64,000 nt of DNA from NCBI RefSeq assembly GCF_004005935.1, contig NZ_SACQ01000008.1:84068-148067 (forward strand), written 5' to 3'. Shown here in pieces: positions 17,811-26,545 of this stretch (the stretch's first letter is position 1; each line of letters begins with the position of its first letter). Under the pieces are notes generated by a model, which ran no database searches, had not been told where the DNA came from, and saw only the letters and a list, made by a program, of their open reading frames with translations. This DNA is from Neptunomonas marina. GTDB lineage: Bacteria; Pseudomonadota; Gammaproteobacteria; Pseudomonadales; Balneatricaceae. The translations under genes were made by a program, and so were the position numbers.

Positions 17811-19934
17811 ATGATCGGAACCCCCACCCCTAAAAAACAACTGTGCGTTGTTATCTCTGCCTTGATCAGCAGCCAAGCGCTCGCTGTGGATGGCCCAACC
17901 GATGTGATCACCGTGACCGCCACGCGTGCAGAGCGCGTCTCGTCTGAGGTGCCTGAAAGCATCGCCGTGATTGATCAAAGCCGTCTTGCGCAGGAGCGCA
18001 TGGGTAATATCAACGATGCGCTAAGAGGCACACCGGGTGTCTTAGTTGAGTCGACCAGTGGCGCATACAGCTCGCGGATGATCGTGCGTGGCGCAGGCTT
18101 AAAGGCCCAATACGGAATTCGCGAAGTGATGCTGCTGCGCGATGGGGTGCCGATCACCGACCCCGACAGCTTCACACGGATGGACTTTATCGATACGCAA
18201 GATATCGAGCAGATCGAGGTGAGCAAAGGGCCCGGAAATATCTATGCTGCCGGATCGACCGGCGGTGCCATACAGATTATTTCTAAATCGGTTTTCGATG
18301 ATCGGCGCGACCAACTACGCATCGGCGCAGGCGAGTTTGGCACCAAAAACCTCCATGCACGCAAGTCTTATATGTCGGAGGCAGGCAACGCAGTCGCGAT
18401 TACCGCATCGCACCGCAAGTCAGATAATAACTGGCGCCGTTGGAACGATTTTGAATCGAATCAGCTCAGCATAAAAACAGGCTATCTGCCCAATGACTAC
18501 ACCGAACTCGAGACCGAGCTAAGCTACACCAAAGCGCAGCTCAACCTCCCCGGAGATATGACGCAAGAGCAGTTCGAAGCGTTTCGCCAAACCGGCAAAC
18601 AAACCGACAACAACAGCCCCTTCAAGCACAACGCACGGGACTCTGAAATCGTCTTTTTCAATAGCCGTTTAAATATGGATCTGGGCAGTTTTACCTTTAA
18701 GCCGCGTCTCTATTTCAACCACTGGAGCCACTTCCACCCAGTGACGGGCGGTATCAACGATACGCCGGGTGTGAATATCTGGGGCACAGACCTCGAAGTT
18801 GAAGTCCCTCACAGCCTGCTTGGTCAGGACAACTTAGTGATGGGCATGACCTACCGCCAAGACCGCAACCTAGGCGCTAAAAAATACGCCTATCAAGATA
18901 TCGTGACCGCTGGCCCCAAAGTGATTCGCACGCTATCTAACGATCCGGGCGAGCTATTAGAGGAGCAAGATGAGAAGAACAACGTGGTGGGCTTCTTTGT
19001 GCAAGAGAGCCTGCAACCCAACGAAAAGCTGTTGATTGATGCAGGCTTTCGCTTTGACCACATCACCATCGAGCAAAACACTTGGAGCAGTGATACACGC
19101 TACAACTACGGCATGGGCGGCTATGTAACCGTACCGGGCAGTGGCGGTTATAGCTCACTTAACCGCAGCTTCGACCTATTCTCACCCCGCGTTGGCATTA
19201 GCTACAAACTCAACGATCAGTTTACGCTTTTCGGTAATCTCGCCCAAGGCGAGCAAGTCCCCTTCGCTAGCGAATTAGAGAGCAACCCCGATCTTCGCAG
19301 CCCCACCAGCCGTAGCTTCGAAGTAGGCCTTAAAGGCCGCGCTGCTAGCTGGGAGTTTGACCTAAACGCCTATATCAGCAGTGTTGACGACGAGATCATC
19401 CGAGTACGCACCAACGGCGAAAGCATCTATCAAAACGCCGGCAGTACTGATAAAAAAGGGCTTGAGTTCAGCGGCTCTAAGCAAGTGTTGCAGGGTAAAA
19501 TTCCCGGTAAATTACGACTTGGCTTTAACTATGCCTACAGTGATTACACCTATGATGAGTTCTCTGAGATTGTTTACGGTGGCCGCCCGACAAACCATGA
19601 CCGTTCCGGCAATCAACTGCCTTACATTCCAAAGCATTACTACAGCATCAACGCAAACTATGAACACCCCTCCGGCATCAAAGCGCGTGTGCAAGCTGAC
19701 TCGTGGGGAGATTACTACCTCGATAACGCCAATACAGAGAAATATAAAGGCTATGATTTTGTCACGAGCCTCAACGTCAGTTATGCCACAGGCCCGCACG
19801 ATATCAGCTTAAATATTCAAAACCTGTTTGATAAACGCTATGCCGTTGAAGTGGAGAAAGATACGAGCGGCGAAAAATCGTTTTCACCCGGTGCACCGCG
19901 CTCAATCATGTTGAGTTATCGCTACCAGTTTTAA
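17811..19934 (+). CDS. TonB-dependent outer-membrane receptor
   Basis: A 707-residue receptor. The start at 17811 has TTGGAG eight bases upstream and gives a signal peptide ending near SSQALA. A TonB-box-like segment (DVITVTATR) is followed by a plug domain (VPESIAVIDQSRLAQERMGNINDALRGTPGV to IQIISKSVFDD) and a 22-strand-type barrel ending in a terminal aromatic residue (SIMLSYRYQF). It faces a minus-strand operon with its own ExbB, ExbD and TonB plus redox and membrane proteins. The ligand could be a ferric or other metal chelate; nothing in the sequence fixes it. The barrel resembles siderophore/copper (FepA-, PfeA- or OprC-like) receptors in general form only. Confidence 0.9.
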   Translation: MIGTPTPKKQLCVVISALISSQALAVDGPTDVITVTATRAERVSSEVPESIAVIDQSRLAQERMGNINDALRGTPGVLVESTSGAYSSRMIVRGAGLKAQYGIREVMLLRDGVPITDPDSFTRMDFIDTQDIEQIEVSKGPGNIYAAGSTGGAIQIISKSVFDDRRDQLRIGAGEFGTKNLHARKSYMSEAGNAVAITASHRKSDNNWRRWNDFESNQLSIKTGYLPNDYTELETELSYTKAQLNLPGDMTQEQFEAFRQTGKQTDNNSPFKHNARDSEIVFFNSRLNMDLGSFTFKPRLYFNHWSHFHPVTGGINDTPGVNIWGTDLEVEVPHSLLGQDNLVMGMTYRQDRNLGAKKYAYQDIVTAGPKVIRTLSNDPGELLEEQDEKNNVVGFFVQESLQPNEKLLIDAGFRFDHITIEQNTWSSDTRYNYGMGGYVTVPGSGGYSSLNRSFDLFSPRVGISYKLNDQFTLFGNLAQGEQVPFASELESNPDLRSPTSRSFEVGLKGRAASWEFDLNAYISSVDDEIIRVRTNGESIYQNAGSTDKKGLEFSGSKQVLQGKIPGKLRLGFNYAYSDYTYDEFSEIVYGGRPTNHDRSGNQLPYIPKHYYSINANYEHPSGIKARVQADSWGDYYLDNANTEKYKGYDFVTSLNVSYATGPHDISLNIQNLFDKRYAVEVEKDTSGEKSFSPGAPRSIMLSYRYQF

Positions 19935-19938
19935 CCGC

Positions 19939-19964
19939 AAGGGAGGTAATACCTCCCTTTTTTT
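19939..19964 (+). terminator. Terminator after the TonB-dependent receptor gene
   Basis: AAGGGAGGT (19939-19947) pairs with ACCTCCCTT (19951-19959), followed by a T-run to 19964. Confidence 0.88.
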
Positions 19965-20044
19965 ATCGCATCTCACACAATCAACTCTCGCGGCTAAAAG
20001 CGAATCTAAAAGAGTGCCCTCGCCTTAAGCTGATCACTAGCAAA

Positions 20045-20689
20045 CTACTTTAACTGATATACCAGCGTGAGTTTATACGCCACCGCACCCAGGGGGGATG
20101 GCAGCGGCAAAGAGCGCTGAATCGCCTGCAAAGTGCTCTTGTAAAACAAACGATTACCCTTGAGCCACTCAACATCCGCTAGGTTTCCCGACGCATCAAT
20201 CGATACGATAAAAGTCACTCGTCCCTCAATACCTCGCTTCCGTGCTCGAGACGGATAATGTTTGTGTGCATCAATACGTGCAGCTAGCTCATTAAAGTGT
20301 AGATCTCGTTGCGCCTTTGGGTTTATGGGCGGTGCCGCTCGCTGTTGTTCGTTTGCAGCATCCACACTTGCCTGGTGCTGCACTTTATTAGCCACAATAT
20401 TGGCACCGCTAGCCACTTGCGTATGGGTGGGTAGCGTTTGTTGAACCGCTGGCTTGGGCTTGGGCTTTTCAATGATAGGTTCTGGCGGTGTGGCTGCCGC
20501 AAGTGGAGCTGCCACTGCCGGAGCAACAGGAGCAGGCGCTGCTACGCTAACACGCACCGCAGAGAACGACGCCGCTGGCGCTTGTGCAGCACCCGCCAAT
20601 AAGGGCTGCTTCCACAATAGATACGCAAGCCCTAGGTGCAGCAGTAACGAACAAAAAAACCCGCAGGCTTTCCAGTGCAACTGCATCAT
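20045..20689 (-). CDS. tonB: TonB energy-transducing protein
   Basis: A 214-residue TonB homologue that passes proton-motive energy from ExbBD to the receptor. It has one N-terminal membrane helix (ACGFFCSLLLHLGLAYLLW), an Ala/Pro-rich spacer with PEPIIEKPKPKPA, and a C-terminal TonB fold (LAARIDAHKHYPSRARKRGIEGRVTFIVSIDASGNL, with the YP motif). The start codon overlaps the exbD stop (ATGA). It is the last gene of a six-gene operon and is probably dedicated to the receptor encoded opposite. Confidence 0.9.
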   Translation of the reverse strand: MMQLHWKACGFFCSLLLHLGLAYLLWKQPLLAGAAQAPAASFSAVRVSVAAPAPVAPAVAAPLAAATPPEPIIEKPKPKPAVQQTLPTHTQVASGANIVANKVQHQASVDAANEQQRAAPPINPKAQRDLHFNELAARIDAHKHYPSRARKRGIEGRVTFIVSIDASGNLADVEWLKGNRLFYKSTLQAIQRSLPLPSPLGAVAYKLTLVYQLK

Positions 20690-21087
20690 GACTGCTCAGT
20701 TAATATCTCTAAATTATCGATATGCAGCGCTCTGGCCACATCTAACACCTGCACAATGTGCTCAAATGGTGTTTCCTTATCAGCAGCCAGTTGCAGCACG
20801 AGTGTATCTTTTGTTTGCATCAGCGCAGTTAAGCGGTGCGATAAAACATTGGCATGAATGGGCTCACCGTCCAGAAACATAGCGCCACTGGGAGTGAGAG
20901 TAATTTTGTGCGCTTGCTGAGCTCTCAGGTCGTCACCGGTATCAGCGGTCGGCAGCGCCAGATCAACCACCTGCTCTTCCACAAAATGAGCTGTCAGCAT
21001 AAAAAAGACCAACAGCAAAAACACGATATCGATGAGCGGGGTTAAGTTAAGGATAGCTGTCTGTTGTACCGGCGATCTATATTGCAC
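20686..21087 (-). CDS. exbD: ExbD biopolymer transport protein
   Basis: A 133-residue inner-membrane protein with one membrane helix bearing the essential Asp (LTPLIDIVFLLLVFFML, Asp near residue 20) and a periplasmic domain. It forms the proton channel with ExbB. It overlaps exbB by eleven bases and tonB by four, so translation is coupled. Confidence 0.92.
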   Translation of the reverse strand: MQYRSPVQQTAILNLTPLIDIVFLLLVFFMLTAHFVEEQVVDLALPTADTGDDLRAQQAHKITLTPSGAMFLDGEPIHANVLSHRLTALMQTKDTLVLQLAADKETPFEHIVQVLDVARALHIDNLEILTEQS

Positions 21088-21670
21088 CCGTGATACTCTC
21101 CTGCTGCCAGAGCGTCGCTTGCTCTGAGTCGTTAAGCACCAAGGCTGCCGCTTGTTGCAGCTGCCAGTGATAGCGCGTCAATGCTGACTCCCAGAAGTGG
21201 ATCAGTATTAGCAAAGGAATAGCCACCGCTAGCCCAATGCCTGTTGTCAGCATCGCCTCCCAGATACCGCCCGCCAGTGCCATTGCATCGACTTTGCCAC
21301 CCGCACTTTCGATAACCTGAAACGCCTTAATCATGCCGGTGATTGTTCCCAGCAGTCCCAACAACGGAGCAGTATTTGCTAACAACGAAACCGTTTTGAT
21401 GCCCGCTTCCATCGGGCGCATTTCATCATAAATGTGGTGTGCAGCCGCTGCCCGCAGCTCGGCGCCGTGCCCTTTCGCATCACACGCCTGTGTTAACTGT
21501 TCAACAATGCGCAGCTCACCCCCTTGTGGCCACTGCTCAATCGGCAGATGCAACTTAGCGCGTTTACGCAGCATCAGCTGCAGGTACTGGGCTGCCACAA
21601 TAGACACACCCAGAACAGAGTACGCGAGCAGGATCCACACGACGGGACCACCTTTCTCAAACATCATCAT
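21077..21670 (-). CDS. exbB: ExbB/TolQ-family proton channel protein
   Basis: A 197-residue three-helix membrane protein of the MotA/TolQ/ExbB family: an N-terminal helix (GGPVVWILLAYSVLGVSIVAA), the long cytoplasmic stretch, then TAPLLGLLGTITGMIKAFQVIE and the helix AMLTTGIGLAVAIPLLILIHFW. The ATG at 21670 overlaps the upstream stop and has GAGGGG before it; neighbouring ATGs at 21667 and 21664 are equally possible. It powers TonB together with ExbD. Confidence 0.9.
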   Translation of the reverse strand: MMMFEKGGPVVWILLAYSVLGVSIVAAQYLQLMLRKRAKLHLPIEQWPQGGELRIVEQLTQACDAKGHGAELRAAAAHHIYDEMRPMEAGIKTVSLLANTAPLLGLLGTITGMIKAFQVIESAGGKVDAMALAGGIWEAMLTTGIGLAVAIPLLILIHFWESALTRYHWQLQQAAALVLNDSEQATLWQQESITGAI

Positions 21671-22380
21671 GCGGGAACCCCTCGCCAAGCCGTGTTAATG
21701 GCCACTAACAGCAGCAGGCCTGCGCCCACGCGCGTTAAACCAAACTGCCACTGCGCCAAATGACGGCGTAGCTCCTTACCCAGCAGCGCAACGCCATAGC
21801 GCACTAAGAGTGTCGGTATCACAATGGCTCCGATACCAAACCCAAAGGCCACCGCGCCGCCCCAAAACCAACTGGCGCTTTGTGCAGCCACCGCCAACAA
21901 CCCCAACAGAGGAATACAAGGGTTTAACGCCAGCGAAAAACCCAACCCATAGAGCTGCAAGCGGTTACGCGGCTCAACCGCCCGATCCGTTGCGATGAGG
22001 TTGCTGGCAGGCGGCTCAGGCACGGCACTGGGCAAAACGGAGTGACACACAGGCTGGCGCGCTTGACGCCACATTTTAAGGGCCAACCAAAAGGTGATAC
22101 TGGCCGCAAACAACGGTACAGCCGGGTGTTCAAGGTAGTGCTGCAGTGTTTGCCCAAATGCACCCGCAGCAGCACCCAATGCGAGGTAACCTGATAACCG
22201 CCCTCCCATAAAGGGGAGCAGCACCTCCGCTACAGGCTTCGCGGCAGAAGGGCCGAGCAGAACGGGGCCAAGGTATGGCAAGCAACTTAGATTACAAGGC
22301 CCACTTCCAAAGCTCACACCGATCAGAAATGCTGAGAAGACCGCGGTATAGAGACTCAGCTCAACCCACTCCGTACTCAT
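21667..22380 (-). CDS. TauE/SafE-like (COG2836-type) membrane protein
   Basis: A polytopic membrane protein of 237 residues with about six helices. The first loop has the paired cysteines GPCNLSCLPYLGP, a motif typical of the DsbD/CcoH-neighbouring group of sulfite-exporter-like proteins. Its start codon overlaps the stop of the 4Fe-4S gene (ATGA) and its own stop overlaps exbB, so it is translationally coupled within the operon. Relatives move small thiols, sulfur oxyanions or metal ions, but no function is proven. Here it may take part in transport or redox handling of the metal brought in by the TonB system. Confidence 0.75.
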   Translation of the reverse strand: MSTEWVELSLYTAVFSAFLIGVSFGSGPCNLSCLPYLGPVLLGPSAAKPVAEVLLPFMGGRLSGYLALGAAAGAFGQTLQHYLEHPAVPLFAASITFWLALKMWRQARQPVCHSVLPSAVPEPPASNLIATDRAVEPRNRLQLYGLGFSLALNPCIPLLGLLAVAAQSASWFWGGAVAFGFGIGAIVIPTLLVRYGVALLGKELRRHLAQWQFGLTRVGAGLLLLVAINTAWRGVPA

Positions 22381-23423
22381 GACTCCACCTTCGACTTTGG
22401 CATCTCCACCAGCTTGACTCTTTCCCACTGGGTTTGGGCTTTTTTACGCGCCTTGAAATAGCGCGGACTCGCACTAAAGATCGGTTGATTAAGATAGCGC
22501 AGCTGCAAGACATCTTTATCTGGGCAGAACTCCACACAACGACCACAAAGCGTGCAATCGGCCAGCGTAATGCCTCGTGCTTTATCGGTGTGGTTGTGCT
22601 CGGTTTGCAGCTCACGAATATCCATTGGGCACGCGTCCGCACATAGGCCGCAGCGGTCACATCGCGATGTACCCTTTTTTACTAATCGGGCAAAGCCGGC
22701 TTTACGAAATACCGCGTGTAAGGCCAACATCGGACAGATGCGGCAAAAAGGCTGGCGCAACGTCAAAGCCATCGCGATAACCAGACCAAACAGAAAATCA
22801 CCTAAGATCGATAACGCCATATAGCTTGGCGTTGAGGTATCAACAAACAGCTGCTCATGACTGCCTGTCATCAGGGTGGTCAGTATTCTGCTCGGGCAGA
22901 TCTGGCAAAAGGGGTCGCCCCACTCATCCGATAGAAATCCGAGGCTAGTTAACGCGGGGAGGCCAAACACTAAACCGCCCAGCATCAACCACTTAACCGG
23001 ACGTATCTTATCCACCGTCGCATCGGGGAGCTGATTAACCCGGCGCAACCCGAGCTTTTGCCCGACGATATTCATCACCTCTTGAAAAAAGCCCAGCGGA
23101 CAAACCCAGCCACAAAAGGCTTTGTTCAATACGACAAACAGCAGTAAGAACGTACCCAATGTGGTGAGTACCGGCATCAAGATCTGCAACGCATTTCCGG
23201 TATCAACCGCAGCGCCAAGACGGTGATGAAACTGGTGCTGTAGCGGGATCAGCGCGCAATAGTCCGCATTCATCTGGTCGTAGGCACAGCTGAGCGAGGG
23301 CAAAGCCCCCGATATTTTATCGGCAGCGTAAAAGCCTACAACCGAGGCGCCATAGACCAAGAAAATGAACATAAAAAGCTGCACACTGCGGCGAATCACC
23401 GTTAAAGAGAATCGTTGGCTCAT
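22377..23423 (-). CDS. Membrane 4Fe-4S protein of the NapH/NosR/CcoG type
   Basis: A 348-residue membrane protein with about four or five helices and many cysteine motifs: CGWVCPLGFFQE, CQICPS and CRICPM in the membrane part, then two classical clusters CDRCGLCADACP and CTLCGRCVEFCP near the C-terminus. Such proteins pass electrons from the quinol pool or cytoplasm across the membrane. Its location between a DUF4198-like gene and transport genes suggests reduction of an imported substrate, for example Fe(III) or Cu(II) release from a chelate. That is inference; the ferredoxin-type architecture is plain. Confidence 0.85.
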   Translation of the reverse strand: MSQRFSLTVIRRSVQLFMFIFLVYGASVVGFYAADKISGALPSLSCAYDQMNADYCALIPLQHQFHHRLGAAVDTGNALQILMPVLTTLGTFLLLFVVLNKAFCGWVCPLGFFQEVMNIVGQKLGLRRVNQLPDATVDKIRPVKWLMLGGLVFGLPALTSLGFLSDEWGDPFCQICPSRILTTLMTGSHEQLFVDTSTPSYMALSILGDFLFGLVIAMALTLRQPFCRICPMLALHAVFRKAGFARLVKKGTSRCDRCGLCADACPMDIRELQTEHNHTDKARGITLADCTLCGRCVEFCPDKDVLQLRYLNQPIFSASPRYFKARKKAQTQWERVKLVEMPKSKVES

Positions 23424-24223
23424 TTCACTTTGCTCCGGCGGCGGTCATGGCTGGGAAGGCGGCGGTTCACAACGAATCCGGCAAACATGCCAAGCCCCAA
23501 GACCAGCGCGCCAGCTGACGCGCTTTTCCAGTGCTTCGCACTCGCGTGATAACGACTACTTAAACTAAATTGGTAGTCCACCCCACCGCGCTCCAGCGAG
23601 ATAAACAGCTTCAGCTCACCCGGTGGTGTAGCGCGCTTGGCAGGTACTACCTCAGGAAAGTCATCTGGAATATGAACCTCGAGTACGCCGAACGCATCGG
23701 TATGCAATATCTCAGTCGAGCCAAAGGTGGTGGTCGCCAACACCGGCTGGTTAGCCAACGGCGCACCGTTAAACGTAGCGCGATACCGATAGCTTTTTTG
23801 GCTTTCATATTTCCAGTGCTCACGCGGCAGCGGATCGGGAATGAGCACTAACGAGGCTTGTGGCGCTGCCAGTAAGTCGGTCGGCGATGTATCTACCGGT
23901 CGGCCATTAAAGTAGAGGTACCGAGCGGCAGCATATTCGTAGCGCTGCCCCTTGGCTGTGGCGAGTAGCAGATGGTAGTTGTTTTTGCCCGTTGGCCGCA
24001 GTTTTAAACGGTTACCATCAAGCCGGAGCGTTTCCCGCACCAGATCAGAGTGGATCAGCGCCACATCAGGCTGCTGTTCAGTGGTAGCGTTGTGTAGCAC
24101 AAACTGCTTTGCACCACGCCCGTGTCCATGATGTGAAGCGGTCTCAGTATAGGGTGCCCAGTACCAATCGGCCTGAGCAAGCGGTGCGCAAAGCACCAAG
24201 GGGATTAAAGCGGTGTACTTCAT
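23420..24223 (-). CDS. Exported DUF4198-like protein of a metal uptake operon
   Basis: A 267-residue protein with a signal peptide (MKYTALIPLVLCAPLAQA), a soluble beta-rich domain and one C-terminal membrane helix (SASAGALVLGLGMFAGFVV) followed by a basic tail. The soluble part has the pattern of DUF4198 proteins: LHNATTEQQP, YRATFNGAPLANQPVLATTTFGS, then FGVLEVHIPD. A His cluster (ASHHGHGRG) directly after the signal peptide could bind metal. It heads the operon and overlaps the 4Fe-4S gene by four bases. DUF4198 proteins are often found with nickel or cobalt transporters; here a periplasmic metal-binding role is inferred. Confidence 0.7.
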   Translation of the reverse strand: MKYTALIPLVLCAPLAQADWYWAPYTETASHHGHGRGAKQFVLHNATTEQQPDVALIHSDLVRETLRLDGNRLKLRPTGKNNYHLLLATAKGQRYEYAAARYLYFNGRPVDTSPTDLLAAPQASLVLIPDPLPREHWKYESQKSYRYRATFNGAPLANQPVLATTTFGSTEILHTDAFGVLEVHIPDDFPEVVPAKRATPPGELKLFISLERGGVDYQFSLSSRYHASAKHWKSASAGALVLGLGMFAGFVVNRRLPSHDRRRSKVK

Positions 24224-24498
24224 AAGGGTTCAAGCCATGAAAATTTGTGGCGAGTTTAGCGAAGTACACAAGCGTTGCAGCGTGACCAAATGCCACATGC
24301 GACATCACGCCACACCGTAGCGAACCAACACATAGGGAGCACAGGGCAGCTACAAGAGGGCAGCAAAAAAAGAAGCCGGTACACACCGGCAAAAGGACAT
24401 CAAGTGGACAAACAAGATACGAGTGAAAAGCGGCTGACCTTACGGCCAGCCAAAGGGATGTGAAAAATGTCTACTTTTCACGGTACACAACAAAACAG
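24224..24498. other. Promoter region of the TonB accessory operon and end of the acyl-CoA synthetase gene
   Basis: This 275-base stretch contains no supported gene. Near 24283-24312 (CGTGACC to CATCACG) is an imperfect dyad that partly resembles the receptor-promoter palindrome at 17738-17752. A minus-strand terminator-like hairpin lies at 24432-24451. Confidence 0.4.
24426..24451 (-). terminator. Terminator after the acyl-CoA synthetase gene
   Basis: On the minus strand GGCTGGCC and GGTCAGCC form an eight-pair stem with a GTAA loop (24432-24451), followed by GCTTTT. Confidence 0.6.
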
Positions 24499-26130
24499 TT
24501 ACAGCTCCTTGGCACGGTCACGTAGCAAGAACTTCTGAATTTTCCCGGTAGAGGTTTTTGGCAGCTCACCCATCACCACCGTTTTCGGTGCTTTAAAGTG
24601 GGCCATGTTGTCACGGCAGAATGCGATGATCTCTTCTGCGGTTACCGCAGCACCCTCGACTGGAGTGACGAACGCACAAGGCGTCTCGCCCCACTTCTCG
24701 TCTGGACGCGCCACTACTGCGGCATCTTGGATTTTCGGATGGCGATAAAGCACATCTTCCACTTCGATGGAGGAGATGTTCTCGCCGCCTGAGATAATGA
24801 CATCTTTGGAACGGTCTTTGATCTCGATATAGCCATCTTCATGCCATACCGCAAGATCACCTGAGTGGAACCAACCGCCAGCAAAAGCTTCATCTGTGGT
24901 GGATGGATTCTTCAGGTAGCCCTTCATCACTAGGTTACCGCGCATAAAGATCTCGCCAATGGTCTCGCCATCTTGCGGCACTGGCGCTAGCGTTTCTGGG
25001 TCTGCAACCATGAGATCTTCTTGCATCGGTGCTTTCACGCCTTGGCGTGACTTCAAGCGAGCTTTCTGACCTTCGTCATACTCATTCCACTCATCATGCC
25101 AAGCGCACACAACGGATGGGCCGTAGGTTTCTGTTAGACCGTATACATGCGTTACGCTAAAGCCCAACTCTTCCATCCCTTGGATAACAGACGCCGGTGG
25201 CGCTGCGCCTGCCGTCATGACTTTTACGCTGTGGTTGATGCCGGCTTTCAAGCTGTCATCAGCACCATTCAGCATATTCAGTACAATAGGCGCACCACAG
25301 AAGTGGTTAACTTTATGTTCTTTAATCAGATCGAAGATGTCGTTCGCACGGACATGGCGCAGGCTGACACTCGTGCCACCAGCCGCTGCAATACTCCAAG
25401 GGAAACACCAGCCGTTACAGTGGAACATTGGCAGCGTCCACAGATATACCGGCTGCTCACCCATGTGCCAAGATACAATGTTACTCACGGCATTGAGGTA
25501 AGCACCGCGATGGTGGTACACCACACCTTTTGGATCGCCCGTCGTGCCCGACGTGTAGTTCAACGTGATAGCATCCCACTCGTCAGCAGGTTTCACCGCC
25601 GTAAAATCTGCATCGCCCTCTTCTAGGAATGCATCGTATGTCATTTGGCCGATCAACTCGCCGCCTTCGAAGTACGGATCATCAATATCAATAACAAGGA
25701 TCTGACGGCCTGACATCTTTACGGCCTTTGCAGCTACTGCCGAGAACTCGCGCTCAGTAATTAGCACTTTTGTTTCTGCGTGTTGCAGCACAAAACCCAC
25801 CGCTTCAGCATCCAATCGCGTGTTGATCGAGTTAAGCACCGCTCCAGACATCGGGACGCCAAAATGCGCTTCAAAGTGCTCAGGCAGGTTTGGCGCAATA
25901 ATCGATACGGTATCGCCAACACCTACACCACGCTTGCTCAGGGCACTCGCCAAACGGAGGCAACGCTGATACGTTTGCGCCCAAGTGCGCTGTGTATCAC
26001 CGTGAATCGTCGCGATACGATTGGGGTAAACGGCCGCCGTACGCTCTATAAAACTAATAGGTGTTAGCGCCGCATAGTTGGCGTGGTTCTGTTCCAATGA
26101 CTGGTTGTAGATGTTGTGCGTTAAAGACAT
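24499..26130 (-). CDS. AMP-dependent acyl-CoA synthetase
   Basis: A 543-residue adenylate-forming enzyme that activates a carboxylic acid to its CoA thioester. The core motifs are complete: YTSGTTGDPKGV (ATP loop), YGLTETYGPS, GWFHSGDLAVWHEDGYIEIKDRSKDVIISGGENIS and the catalytic lysine in KTSTGKIQKF. The N-terminus (NYAALTPISFIERTAAVYPNR) and length match medium-chain and DmdB-like ligases. The gene stands alone, divergent from the hybrid histidine kinase. Its acid substrate might be what aldehyde dehydrogenases make from amine-derived aldehydes; this is only a contextual guess. Confidence 0.85.
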   Translation of the reverse strand: MSLTHNIYNQSLEQNHANYAALTPISFIERTAAVYPNRIATIHGDTQRTWAQTYQRCLRLASALSKRGVGVGDTVSIIAPNLPEHFEAHFGVPMSGAVLNSINTRLDAEAVGFVLQHAETKVLITEREFSAVAAKAVKMSGRQILVIDIDDPYFEGGELIGQMTYDAFLEEGDADFTAVKPADEWDAITLNYTSGTTGDPKGVVYHHRGAYLNAVSNIVSWHMGEQPVYLWTLPMFHCNGWCFPWSIAAAGGTSVSLRHVRANDIFDLIKEHKVNHFCGAPIVLNMLNGADDSLKAGINHSVKVMTAGAAPPASVIQGMEELGFSVTHVYGLTETYGPSVVCAWHDEWNEYDEGQKARLKSRQGVKAPMQEDLMVADPETLAPVPQDGETIGEIFMRGNLVMKGYLKNPSTTDEAFAGGWFHSGDLAVWHEDGYIEIKDRSKDVIISGGENISSIEVEDVLYRHPKIQDAAVVARPDEKWGETPCAFVTPVEGAAVTAEEIIAFCRDNMAHFKAPKTVVMGELPKTSTGKIQKFLLRDRAKEL

Positions 26131-26545
26131 ACCTAGTTCCTGTTACTAGCAGCAGCTCAAACCATGCCGATGCATTTGAGCCACCTCTCCTTTGTTCCAC
26201 TAGCGCCCGCCCACAGTGCAAACGCTACATTTCGGTTTTTATGGATAATGCTATTCCTGTGAGGGCTGTTACCCACACTACACAGGGGATTCCCAACGAT
26301 GATGGGTTTCGTGCTATCGCTCACCGTGGCGATGCGCTGAATCTATCCCTTGGCACCATCTTATAGATGATGTCTTCATTGTTTTTGTTTTCGGGAAGGC
26401 AGTTAACAAACTGCTGTAGGGCTAGTTAAAGGGAAGATCTTTGCTTTAATTTGTCGCAATTCTTACGAAATGTAACAATCGCTCTACTTGTGCACCATTT
26501 TGGTTAGAATGGACGAATGTTAAAAAAATAAGTAAATATACCTAC
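26131..26545. other. Long divergent promoter region
   Basis: These 415 bases separate the acyl-CoA synthetase and the hybrid kinase. No open frame here looks real. The only clear element is TTACGAAATGTAACAA at 26463-26478, with a possible -10 TAGAAT at 26505-26510 for the kinase gene. Confidence 0.5.
26463..26478. promoter_or_regulatory. TTACGAAATGTAACAA element, copy 1
   Basis: TTACGAAATGTAACAA, preceded by CAATT and one base, lies 67 bases before the hybrid kinase start. The identical 16 bases in the same context occur at 33252-33267 before the SLC23-type permease. TTAC and GTAA form an inverted repeat around five bases. Confidence 0.6.

Noticed and set aside
24144..24392. 82-codon minus-strand frame overlapping the DUF4198-like gene start
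   Set aside because: It overlaps a real gene in another frame and has no clear ribosome site; the hydrophobic start is due to chance composition.
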